Shown: one piece after another, positions 1-6,842 of the stretch
Numbering within the stretch: position 1 is the stretch's first letter
Layout: each line of letters starts with the position of its first letter
DNA from: Deltaproteobacteria bacterium
Lineage (GTDB): Bacteria; Desulfobacterota_D; UBA1144; Nemesobacterales; N074bin48
NCBI GenBank assembly: GCA_004356685.1
Contig: SMWS01000117.1
Coordinates: 1 to 17,551 of the forward strand
Length of the DNA stretch: 17,551 nt
Direction: 5' to 3'
Program-made: the position numbers and the translations under genes
The notes under the pieces: model-generated
What the model was told of the DNA's origin: nothing
The model's database searches: none
Seen by the model: the letters and a program-made list of their open reading frames with translations, nothing else

Positions 1-1380
1 AAAAAGTTAAAAGACTTGAATATCCAAGGGGTTTTACCTGGAAAACCATATCTGAAGGCAAAATGATTTATTGCCCTGATGTGAGTAAGGACAATGCTAT
101 AGGACCAGCCGGCAGGGAAGTAGGCACAAAGAGCTATGTTTCAATGCCAATTACAATATCAGGAAATACTATTGGTTGCATAAATGTTCATTCAGAATTA
201 ATTAATCCTTTTAGTGAAGATGAACTAATACTTTTAGAAACTGTTACTAGTCAGATTGAAATTGCAATAAATAACGCACAACAGGCAGAAAAATTAAAAA
301 CTTCTGAGAAAATCCTAAAAAAGAACATACTAAAATTATCTAAAAAGCAAAGTCATGATGAAATTTCTAACACAATATTAAAAAGTTTACATAAATCTAT
401 CAAATTAAAAGATGTTATGGAAAATGCAGTCGAAGCTATAAGTAATAATATGCCTGAAGTTGAAAATATCATGATTTTTCTTGTAGAAGGCAAAAAAGCT
501 ATACTCCAGGCTCATAGAGGACATCCAAAATGGATAGTTGATAGGTTAAGAGAAATACCTTACGGTGAAGGTCTTACATGGAAAGCATTATTAAGTGGAA
601 AGTTTATTTATGTCAAAGATGCTGAAAATGATATAACAATTGGACATGCCGGGAAAAAATTGGGCACTAAGAGCTATATTGCGATACCCATTAAACTATC
701 TGGAAAAGCTGTAGGGGTAATAAATATAAATTCTTTAAGAAAGAATGCATTTGATAATGATGATATTTCAGTACTTAAAAAAGTATCTAAACAGTTAGAG
801 ATTGCTATTAATAATGCAAATAAAGCTGAAGCTCTGTCTAAATCACAAGATGAACTTAAAGATAATATATTACTACTAAAAAAGAAGAGTAGATATGATG
901 AAATTATTAGTAACATTTCTAGAAGCGTACATAAGTCAATTGACCTTCCACTTGTTATGAATAATGCAGTGCAATCTATAGTGAACAATATAGATATAGT
1001 TAATGGTGTTTGTATATATCTGGTAGAGGAGAAATTTGCAGTTATTCAATCATTTAAAGGTTTCCCAAAGTGGTTTATTAAAAAAGTATATAAAATTCCT
1101 TATCCAAAAGGATTAACATGGGAAACCATCAATGAAGGCAAACCAATATATTGTCCTAACACTGATAAAGATAAGAATATTGGCCCAGCAGGGAGAAAAA
1201 TAGGCACAAAGAGCTATTTTTCAATACCCTTTCAATATAAAAATAAAAACATAGGATGTATTCATTTTAGTTCAAAACAAAAAAATGCATTCAATCAGGA
1301 AGAATTGAATTTACTTGAAATAGTTGCTACTCAGATAGAAACAGCAATTAATAATGCAAAACTTGCTGAAGCTCTTAAAG
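1..1380 (+). repeat. Three in-frame GAF repeat units with exact 540-bp period
   Basis: Three GAF-plus-linker units lie head to tail inside the kinase gene. The 17-base string at 121-137 recurs identically at 1201-1217, and with two changes at 661-677, so the spacing is exactly 540 bases (180 codons). Linkers keep the same register: gatgaaatt occurs at 357-365 and again at 897-905. Protein landmarks shared by all units are a Gly-Thr-Lys-Ser-Tyr block and an INNA helix at the end of the domain. Units 1 and 3 resemble each other more (both IYC.., IGPAG) than unit 2 (IYV.., IGHAG). The first unit is cut by the left edge, so more copies may lie outside. Confidence 0.85.
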
Positions 1381-2396
1381 AAAGTGCTGAAGCCCTTAAA
1401 GAAAGTGAAGAGCGGTTTAGAAACATGGCTGACACAACTCCTGTAATGATATGGATGTCTGATAATAATAAAAAATGTAATTATGTAAATAAAACATGGT
1501 TAGAATTTACCGGAAAATCGCTAAAACAGGGATTGAATGGAAGCTGGATGGAATGCATTTACAAAGATGATGTAAATAATTATATAAATACATATGAAAA
1601 CGCTTTTGATAATAAGAATGAATTCAAGTTGGAATATAGATTAAGAAGACATGATGGTGAATATAGATGGATATTAGACCATGGTATTCCCAGATTTCTT
1701 ACAGATGGTGAATTTGCAGGATACATAGGCTCTTGTATAGACATCGACGATAGAATTACAGCTGAAAAGGAAATAAAACAATCGTTACATGAAAAAGAAC
1801 TACTACTTAAAGAACTGCATCATAGAGTTAAAAATAATCTCCAAATAGTATCGAGCTTGCTGAGTTTGCAATCTGATAATATAAATGATAAAAAAGTTCT
1901 TGAGATGTTTAATAGTAGTCGGTCACGAATAGATTCCATGGCGCTTATTCATGAACAGCTATATAGTTCACCTGATTTTGATCGAATCGATCTTTCAGTT
2001 TATATAAAAAATCTCTGCCGAAATATAAGAGACTCTTTAGATCAGGGTTTAAATGTAATTGAGCTAAACATGGAAATTGAAAGAATTGTTAAGGATATAA
2101 ATTTTGCTATACCTTTTAGTTTAATATTAAATGAGTTGGTATCTAATGCTTTTAAGCATGCCTTTCCAAACAATAATAATGGCAATATTCTTATTAAATT
2201 TGAATTCAATTCAAAAAAAGAAATGATACTTAGTGTGAATGATGATGGTGTAGGACTGCCAGAAAATATTGATATATATAATACTCAATCGATGGGTATG
2301 CAATTAATATCAGCATTAGCAGTACAATTAAATGCAAAAATTCAAGTTAATAGAAATAATGGAACACTTTTTGAATTAAGATTTCTTAACAAGTAA
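1..2396 (+). CDS. Multi-GAF/PAS cytosolic sensor histidine kinase (HisKA_2 type), 5'-truncated by the window edge
   Basis: A signalling kinase that should autophosphorylate on His and pass phosphate to a response regulator not seen here. The first ATG in frame is at 63, but the frame is open from base 3 and those 20 codons (ending FTWKTISEGK) match the same part of the later GAF units, so 63 is internal and the true start lies outside. Numbering from the codon at 63: remainder of GAF-1 to about 72, GAF-2 about 109-255, GAF-3 about 289-435, a heptad helix about 434-448, PAS about 447-565, a DHp with HHRVKNN (phosphoacceptor probably H587), then an HATPase with N-box NELVSNAFKH near 690, G1 box DDGVGLP near 728 and a short G2 SMGMQL near 743. 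There is no membrane segment or receiver domain, so it is probably soluble. It ends in TAA followed directly by TAG and converges on ileS. The GAF ligands are unknown. Confidence 0.93.
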   Translation, partial: KVKRLEYPRGFTWKTISEGKMIYCPDVSKDNAIGPAGREVGTKSYVSMPITISGNTIGCINVHSELINPFSEDELILLETVTSQIEIAINNAQQAEKLKTSEKILKKNILKLSKKQSHDEISNTILKSLHKSIKLKDVMENAVEAISNNMPEVENIMIFLVEGKKAILQAHRGHPKWIVDRLREIPYGEGLTWKALLSGKFIYVKDAENDITIGHAGKKLGTKSYIAIPIKLSGKAVGVININSLRKNAFDNDDISVLKKVSKQLEIAINNANKAEALSKSQDELKDNILLLKKKSRYDEIISNISRSVHKSIDLPLVMNNAVQSIVNNIDIVNGVCIYLVEEKFAVIQSFKGFPKWFIKKVYKIPYPKGLTWETINEGKPIYCPNTDKDKNIGPAGRKIGTKSYFSIPFQYKNKNIGCIHFSSKQKNAFNQEELNLLEIVATQIETAINNAKLAEALKESAEALKESEERFRNMADTTPVMIWMSDNNKKCNYVNKTWLEFTGKSLKQGLNGSWMECIYKDDVNNYINTYENAFDNKNEFKLEYRLRRHDGEYRWILDHGIPRFLTDGEFAGYIGSCIDIDDRITAEKEIKQSLHEKELLLKELHHRVKNNLQIVSSLLSLQSDNINDKKVLEMFNSSRSRIDSMALIHEQLYSSPDFDRIDLSVYIKNLCRNIRDSLDQGLNVIELNMEIERIVKDINFAIPFSLILNELVSNAFKHAFPNNNNGNILIKFEFNSKKEMILSVNDDGVGLPENIDIYNTQSMGMQLISALAVQLNAKIQVNRNNGTLFELRFLNK
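1365..1406 (+). repeat. 21-bp tandem duplication encoding one extra coiled-coil heptad
   Basis: Bases 1365-1385 and 1386-1406 are the same 21-mer except for one silent T/C difference, giving AEALKES twice in a row. It lies in the signalling helix between GAF-3 and the PAS domain. One unit is exactly one heptad, so the duplication lengthens the helix by two turns without changing coiled-coil register. Confidence 0.9.
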
Positions 2397-2412
2397 TAGA
2401 GATATTACTATT

Positions 2413-5217
2413 TTACAATACACTTATTTCTTCTAATGCATCAACGCATCTTGAACAAATAGTTGGATGGCTTTTATTTGATCCAACTGTTTTCCTGAAA
2501 TTCCAGCACCTTTCACATTTATGACCAGGAGCTTTATTTACAGTAACTATCAATCCATTAATCACGCTACTTTTAAAAGCATATTCACTATTTTCTGGAA
2601 CTTCGTCAAGGATTTGCAGGTCTGATACAATAGTAAGCATTTTTAGAAGCTCCGCATTGTCTCTTACTTCAAAATAAGTATCACCGCTTGCAAATATACC
2701 AATCCCTGCCTCCAGTGAACTGCCGACAAACTTATCTTTTCTGGCCTTTTCCAAAGCTTTTAAGATTTCTACTCTTATAGGTAGAATTTTAGTCCACTTC
2801 ATATCTAACTTTTCATTAACATATTCAGGCTTTGTAATTGTATTTAAAAATATACTCTCATTGTGCTTACCTGGAATATTGCTCCATACTTCCTCAGCTG
2901 TAAATGAAAGAATAGGAGAACAGATTCTAGTAAGTGTATCCAGTACTATATACATAGTTGTCTGTGCGGATTTCCTTCTTTTAGATTTAGCGGCAAATGT
3001 ATAGAGTATATCTTTTTGAAAATCAAGATAGATGGAACTTAAATCAACAATACAAAATCTTTGCAGTTCATGATAAACTATATGAAATTGGTATTCCTCA
3101 TACGCCTTTATAATTTTTTCAGTAGATACGGTCAATTTATGCAGAATCCATTTGTCACACTCTTCTAAGCTATCTATATCAATACTATCTTTCTCAGGGT
3201 CATAGTCATATAAATTTCCAAGTAAATAACGAAACGTATTTCTTATTTTTCTGTAAGTATCAATAAGCCTTTCTACAATTTCAGGTGATATTCTAATGTC
3301 GGCGCTGTAATCTTCTGCAGCAACCCAGAGGCGTAAGATTTCTGCCCCATATTTTTTTATAATTTCATCAGGAGAGATTACATTGCCCTTCGATTTAGAC
3401 ATTTTCTGGCCGTCTTTATCCACTACAAATCCATGAGTGAGCACTGAATTATAAGGGGCATGACCTCTTGTCCCAACAGATACCAACAGGCTTGAATGAA
3501 ACCAGCCCCGGTGTTGATCGCTTCCTTCTAAATACATGTCAGCCGGGTATTTCAGTGAAACATTATTCTCAATAACTGAAGAAAAGCTCACTCCTGAGTC
3601 AAACCATACATCCAGAATATCCGACTCCTTCTTAAATTCGGATAGACCGCAATTTTGGCAACTAGTATTTTTAGGCAGTAAATCTTTAGGTTCTAATTCA
3701 AACCATGCATCAGACCCTTTATCTTTGAATATTTCCGATACATGATCAACAACTTTTTTATCCGCTAATGCAGTATCACAACTACTGCAATAAAAAACTA
3801 CTATTGGTACTCCCCATGATCTTTGTCTCGATACACACCAGTCTGGGCGATTGTGAATCATATTATAAATACGCTCTTTTCCCCACTCTGGGATCCATTT
3901 TACTCTATCGATTTGCTCTAATGAATTTACTCTTAAATCATTTGCACCCATGGAAATAAACCACTGAGGCGTGGCTCTGAAGATGATAGGACTTTTACAT
4001 CTCCAGCAATGCGGATAAGAATGCATTATTTGCTCACTTTTAACTAAAGCTCCAAGCTCTTTTAGTTTTGCTATGATGTTTGGATTTGCTTTGTAAACAA
4101 ACTGCCCGCTGAAATATTCTACATCTTCGGTAAACACTCCCTTTTCATTTACTGGGGAATAAACGTCAAGATTGTATAATTTAGAAATTTCATAATCGTC
4201 CTGCCCGTGCCCTGGCGCAATATGAACGATACCAGTACCGGCTTCAAGTGTTACGTAATCAGCATTTACACCAAGTGACTGCCTATCATAAAAAGGATGC
4301 TGAAATTTTAGGGACTGAAATTTTTCACCGCTAATCACTTCCAATACATTTAAATCCTTTCCTAAAACAGATTCTTTTAGTTCATCAGCAACTATTAAAA
4401 CGTCGTCACCGTGCAGGACTGCGGCATATTCAAATTTAGGATGGAATGCAAGCCCCATATTTGCAGGGAGTGTCCAGGGGGTAGTAGTCCAGATTACAGC
4501 ATACACATCCCTACCCTTTAGTGATGGATATTGCGATGTTAAAATCTTTGTTAGCAGCTTAAATTTCACATAAACAGAGTCAGACGATTTATCTTCGTAT
4601 TCAACTTCTGCTTCTGCAAGAGCGGTCTGGCATGAATAGCACCAGTAAACAGGCTTTTTGCCTCGATACAAACCGCCGTTTTCCATGAACCTGCCCAGTT
4701 CTTTTGCTATAGTTGCCTCGTAATCATAATTCATTGTGAGATAAGGATTTTCCCAGTCGGCAAAAACAGCAAGTCTTTTAAACTCATCTCTTTGTATATC
4801 TACAAATCTCTGTGCGTATTCTCTGCATAATTTTCTTATTTCAGTCTTAGTTTTATCAGCTTTTTTTGAGCCCAGTTTCTTTGTAACCTGATATTCAATC
4901 GGAAGCCCATGGCAGTCCCATCCTGGTACATAATAGGAATCTTTACCAAAGAGTGTTTGTGATTTTACGATTATGTCTTTTAAAATTTTGTTCAAGCAAT
5001 GACCTATGTGAATATGCCCATTTGCATAGGGAGGTCCGTCGTGAAGAATAAATTTGGGTTTTCCTTTTGAGAACTCTCTTATTTTGGAAAATAGATTTTG
5101 TTTTTCCCACTTTTTGAGCATCTCAGGCTCTCGCTGGCTGAGGTTGGCTTTCATAGGGAAATCTGTATTGGGTAGATTTAAAGTATTTTTATATTCTATA
5201 ATTTTGTCTTGAGGCAT
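2413..5217 (-). CDS. ileS: Isoleucyl-tRNA synthetase
   Basis: Class I synthetase that activates isoleucine with ATP and charges tRNA-Ile in the cytosol; its CP1 domain edits mischarged valine. It has 934 residues, the usual size of the bacterial form. The N-terminus YKNTLNLPNTDFPM is typical, the HIGH signature is H70-I-G-H73 after GPPYANGHI, the editing region has TTTPWTLPAN, KMSKS lies near residue 605 and DVWFDSG is present. The C-terminal zinc module is CERC...CSRC, about residues 902-924. Two additional CxxC pairs (CSSC and CQNC) sit in an insertion before DVWFDSG and may bind another metal. This architecture is that of the common bacterial enzyme rather than the eukaryote-like, mupirocin-resistant type. 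The start ATG lacks a clear Shine-Dalgarno. I see no T-box leader: only 83 bases separate it from the next gene upstream. Confidence 0.98.
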   Translation of the reverse strand: MPQDKIIEYKNTLNLPNTDFPMKANLSQREPEMLKKWEKQNLFSKIREFSKGKPKFILHDGPPYANGHIHIGHCLNKILKDIIVKSQTLFGKDSYYVPGWDCHGLPIEYQVTKKLGSKKADKTKTEIRKLCREYAQRFVDIQRDEFKRLAVFADWENPYLTMNYDYEATIAKELGRFMENGGLYRGKKPVYWCYSCQTALAEAEVEYEDKSSDSVYVKFKLLTKILTSQYPSLKGRDVYAVIWTTTPWTLPANMGLAFHPKFEYAAVLHGDDVLIVADELKESVLGKDLNVLEVISGEKFQSLKFQHPFYDRQSLGVNADYVTLEAGTGIVHIAPGHGQDDYEISKLYNLDVYSPVNEKGVFTEDVEYFSGQFVYKANPNIIAKLKELGALVKSEQIMHSYPHCWRCKSPIIFRATPQWFISMGANDLRVNSLEQIDRVKWIPEWGKERIYNMIHNRPDWCVSRQRSWGVPIVVFYCSSCDTALADKKVVDHVSEIFKDKGSDAWFELEPKDLLPKNTSCQNCGLSEFKKESDILDVWFDSGVSFSSVIENNVSLKYPADMYLEGSDQHRGWFHSSLLVSVGTRGHAPYNSVLTHGFVVDKDGQKMSKSKGNVISPDEIIKKYGAEILRLWVAAEDYSADIRISPEIVERLIDTYRKIRNTFRYLLGNLYDYDPEKDSIDIDSLEECDKWILHKLTVSTEKIIKAYEEYQFHIVYHELQRFCIVDLSSIYLDFQKDILYTFAAKSKRRKSAQTTMYIVLDTLTRICSPILSFTAEEVWSNIPGKHNESIFLNTITKPEYVNEKLDMKWTKILPIRVEILKALEKARKDKFVGSSLEAGIGIFASGDTYFEVRDNAELLKMLTIVSDLQILDEVPENSEYAFKSSVINGLIVTVNKAPGHKCERCWNFRKTVGSNKSHPTICSRCVDALEEISVL

Positions 5218-5260
5218 GTTGTTTTATGAGCTGTGATAACAATTAAAGCAAAAGATTATT

Positions 5261-5280
5261 AATTAAGAAAGTGCTTAATT
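5261..5280. repeat. Perfect 7-bp inverted repeat between the 114-residue gene and ileS
   Basis: AATTAAG (5261-5267) and CTTAATT (5274-5280) are perfect complements around a 6-base loop. It lies just downstream of the leftward orphan gene and upstream of ileS, so it could be a weak terminator or attenuating hairpin. It has little G+C and no following U-tract, so it may be chance in AT-rich DNA. Confidence 0.3.
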
Positions 5281-5300
5281 CAAGTTATTAATATTAAAAG

Positions 5301-5645
5301 TTAGTCTTCTTCCAATACTTTTTTTAGCTGATTAAATATCATTTCTGAAAATTCAGTCCACTCATCCCATTCTTCCATGTAATCTTTGTTTTCATCAACT
5401 TTCTTTTTTATTTTAATTCCGATATCTGTTCTTTCTATTATATATTTCTTATCTTTTATCAGTTTGGTCCTGAGCAAATCTTCATATCTAAATAGCATTT
5501 CTAACTTTTCGGCTTGGTCTTCTCTTATTTCTGCTATAAAGAAAGGGTTTGTTTGAGCGGTAGGCATCTGCATCATATTGCATTTAATATAGAGACTTTC
5601 TTGGATTGTATCAGCTTTCATGGAAATAAAAAGATCAATAGCCAT
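5301..5645 (-). CDS. Hypothetical 114-residue acidic protein, unrecognised family
   Basis: I do not recognise this protein. It begins MAIDLFISMKADTIQ and is rich in charged residues, with a lysine-rich stretch (GIKIKKKVDENKDY) and an acidic, Trp-containing segment (MEEWDEWTEF) near the C-terminus. It has no signal peptide, membrane segment or Cys motif, so it is probably a small cytosolic protein; two beta-strand-like stretches precede predicted helices. A weak GAGAG Shine-Dalgarno precedes the ATG at 5645. It lies 83 bases upstream of ileS on the same strand and could be co-transcribed with it, and it is divergent from the SDR gene. Its length, RBS and amino-acid pattern favour a real gene; no function can be assigned. 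Confidence 0.72.
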   Translation of the reverse strand: MAIDLFISMKADTIQESLYIKCNMMQMPTAQTNPFFIAEIREDQAEKLEMLFRYEDLLRTKLIKDKKYIIERTDIGIKIKKKVDENKDYMEEWDEWTEFSEMIFNQLKKVLEED

Positions 5646-5721
5646 TATATTAACTCTCTTTAGCTAATTTATTAAGGCTAAATTTAATTAGTGTGTCAAG
5701 TTATTGTTTTTGAATAAATGA

Positions 5722-5774
5722 TATATAATTTGCTGAAATAAATAAAATATTTTTTAGTTATAGAAAACTAGGAG
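5722..5774 (+). promoter_or_regulatory. Putative -10 and Shine-Dalgarno for the SDR gene
   Basis: A consensus TATAAT is at 5724-5729; overlapping it, TG-A-TATATA (5719-5727) resembles an extended -10. No good -35 is present at 16-18 bases. AGGAG at 5770-5774 is only 3 bases before the ATG at 5778 but 6 bases before the next codon, also ATG (5781). Spacing therefore favours initiation at 5781, which would remove one Met. Confidence 0.45.
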
Positions 5775-5777
5775 TCT

Positions 5778-6503
5778 ATGATGAAAATACTCGAAGGTAA
5801 AACTACAATCATAACCGGAGGTTCAGGCGGACTTGGAAATAGCGTAGTTAAATTATTCTTAGAACATGGTGCAAATGTGATTTGTACATACTACAAAGAA
5901 GATGAATTAAGAAGATTGACACCTCTTATGGATCAGTTCCAGAAAAGTTTTGTTATAGTAAAGGGAAATGTTACAAAGGAAAAACCAATACTAAAAATTG
6001 TCAATAATGTTGTAAGTAGATTTAAAACGCTAGATATTTTAATTAACATTGTTGGGGGCTTTAAGGCAGGGGATATTATTAATACTGGTATTGATACATT
6101 TGACCAAATGATTGCTATAAATCTAAAATCAACATTTATTTGCTGTAAATCTGTAATACCACAAATGATAAAACAAAAATCGGGAAAGATAATTAATGTG
6201 GCAGCAAAGCCAGCACTGAACGGTGCAGCGGGAATAAGCGCCTATGCGGCTTCTAAAGCGGGAGTTTTGAACCTTACGAAATCACTGTCAGATGAAGTTC
6301 TGAAATACAATATAAACGTTAATGCTATTTTGCCTGGAACTATTGATACAGAAGCAAACAGGCAAGCTATGCCAAAAGCTAAACATAAAAACTGGGTAAA
6401 GCCTGAAGAAATTGCAAAAGTAATGCTGTTTTTAGCCTCAGGAGATTCAGATCCTATAAGCGGTGCTGGAATTCCAGTTTACGGAAAGTCGTATTTAAAT
6501 TAG
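5778..6503 (+). CDS. Short-chain dehydrogenase/reductase (FabG-like fold) with Ala in place of the catalytic Ser
   Basis: An NAD(P)-dependent oxidoreductase of the classical SDR family, 241 residues, cytosolic. The nucleotide-binding TGGSGGLG is at residues 13-20, and the usual NNAG is replaced by NIVGG (90-94). N115, Y156 and K160 of the SDR catalytic set are present. The position 13 residues before Tyr, normally the catalytic Ser, is A143, in INVAAKPALNG. That AK.AL.G pattern recalls dihydropteridine reductase, an SDR that also has Ala there, so the substrate may be reduced without Ser. No acidic residue is evident after the second beta strand (ICTYYK), which suggests NADP(H). The C-terminus ISGAGIPVYGKS is typical of the family. 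It lies 9 bases upstream of a small membrane-protein reading frame, possibly in one transcript. Substrate unknown; an old 3-oxoacyl-ACP reductase label would be over-precise. Confidence 0.92.
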   Translation: MMKILEGKTTIITGGSGGLGNSVVKLFLEHGANVICTYYKEDELRRLTPLMDQFQKSFVIVKGNVTKEKPILKIVNNVVSRFKTLDILINIVGGFKAGDIINTGIDTFDQMIAINLKSTFICCKSVIPQMIKQKSGKIINVAAKPALNGAAGISAYAASKAGVLNLTKSLSDEVLKYNINVNAILPGTIDTEANRQAMPKAKHKNWVKPEEIAKVMLFLASGDSDPISGAGIPVYGKSYLN

Positions 6504-6512
6504 AATTATACA

Positions 6513-6572
6513 ATGAGATTAGACAGTCAGGAAAATGTTCATAAGTGGCTTAATGGTGAATATAAGCATTAG
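6513..6572 (+). pseudogene. 19-codon leader frame ending in TAG, in frame with the membrane protein downstream
   Basis: An ATG at 6513, 9 bases after the SDR stop, opens a frame reading MRLDSQENVHKWLNGEYKH and then TAG at 6570-6572. The same frame continues with YGSTEDDYKEWGK straight into the ATG at 6612 with no other stop. Both sides read like protein, so the pieces probably form one ancestral 109-residue gene interrupted by an amber codon. Alternatives are a sequencing error, a true short leader peptide with reinitiation at 6612, or chance. Confidence 0.45.
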
Positions 6573-6611
6573 TACGGTTCAACTGAGGATGACTACAAAG
6601 AATGGGGTAAA

Positions 6612-6842
6612 ATGTTCAAACGTGGTTTTCTAATAAACTATATCATATTTAGTTTTGCATTTTGCTTAGTAATAGTATTTTTACATTTTTTTAATTTTAG
6701 TTTGGTGAAGCATAATCTATTAGATGATTTATTATTATGGGGAATATTGTTTCCACTAACTTATTTAGGTACGCTATGGTTTTTTATGAAACGTAAATAT
6801 CTTAAATATAAGTCAGAAAATCCTGAATCAAAACTAATTTAA
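6612..6842 (+). CDS. Small two-helix membrane protein, unknown function
   Basis: I do not recognise this 76-residue protein. It has two hydrophobic segments long enough to span the membrane, about residues 9-31 (YIIFSFAFCLVIVFLHFF) and about 40-60 (LLLWGILFPLTYLGTLWFF). A basic N-terminus (FKRG) and a basic tail (KRKYLKYK) suggest both ends in the cytoplasm with a short outer loop. GGGG at 6604-6607 may act as a weak ribosome site for the ATG at 6612, but the reading frame extends upstream through TAG to an ATG at 6513, so this may be the 3' remnant of a longer protein. Its stop TAA overlaps the stop of the convergent ATPase-GNAT gene. No Cys, His or enzyme motif points to a function. Confidence 0.6.
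   Translation: MFKRGFLINYIIFSFAFCLVIVFLHFFNFSLVKHNLLDDLLLWGILFPLTYLGTLWFFMKRKYLKYKSENPESKLI

Noticed and set aside
674..988. 104-residue minus-strand open frame inside the kinase gene
   Set aside because: It is fully antisense to the GAF repeats, and its Leu/Ser-rich composition is the expected complement of Lys/Asn/Glu codons.
2394..2430. Terminator between the kinase and ileS genes
   Set aside because: Short A/T inverted repeats (TAATA-GAGA-TATTA) are present, but the stem is only 5 bases and lacks G+C and a U-tract.
5218..5300. Possible T-box or riboswitch leader for ileS
   Set aside because: Only 83 bases are available, with a single 7-bp A/T hairpin and no specifier stem or conserved T-box sequence that I can recognise.
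5664..5691. CTAATT...AATTAG inverted repeat upstream of the 114-residue gene
   Set aside because: Six A/T-rich bases with a 16-base spacer are expected by chance in this composition.
6570..6572. TAG recoding (pyrrolysine or alternative code)
   Set aside because: TAG terminates the SDR, aceE and second lpd genes at their expected ends, so it is a normal stop here.
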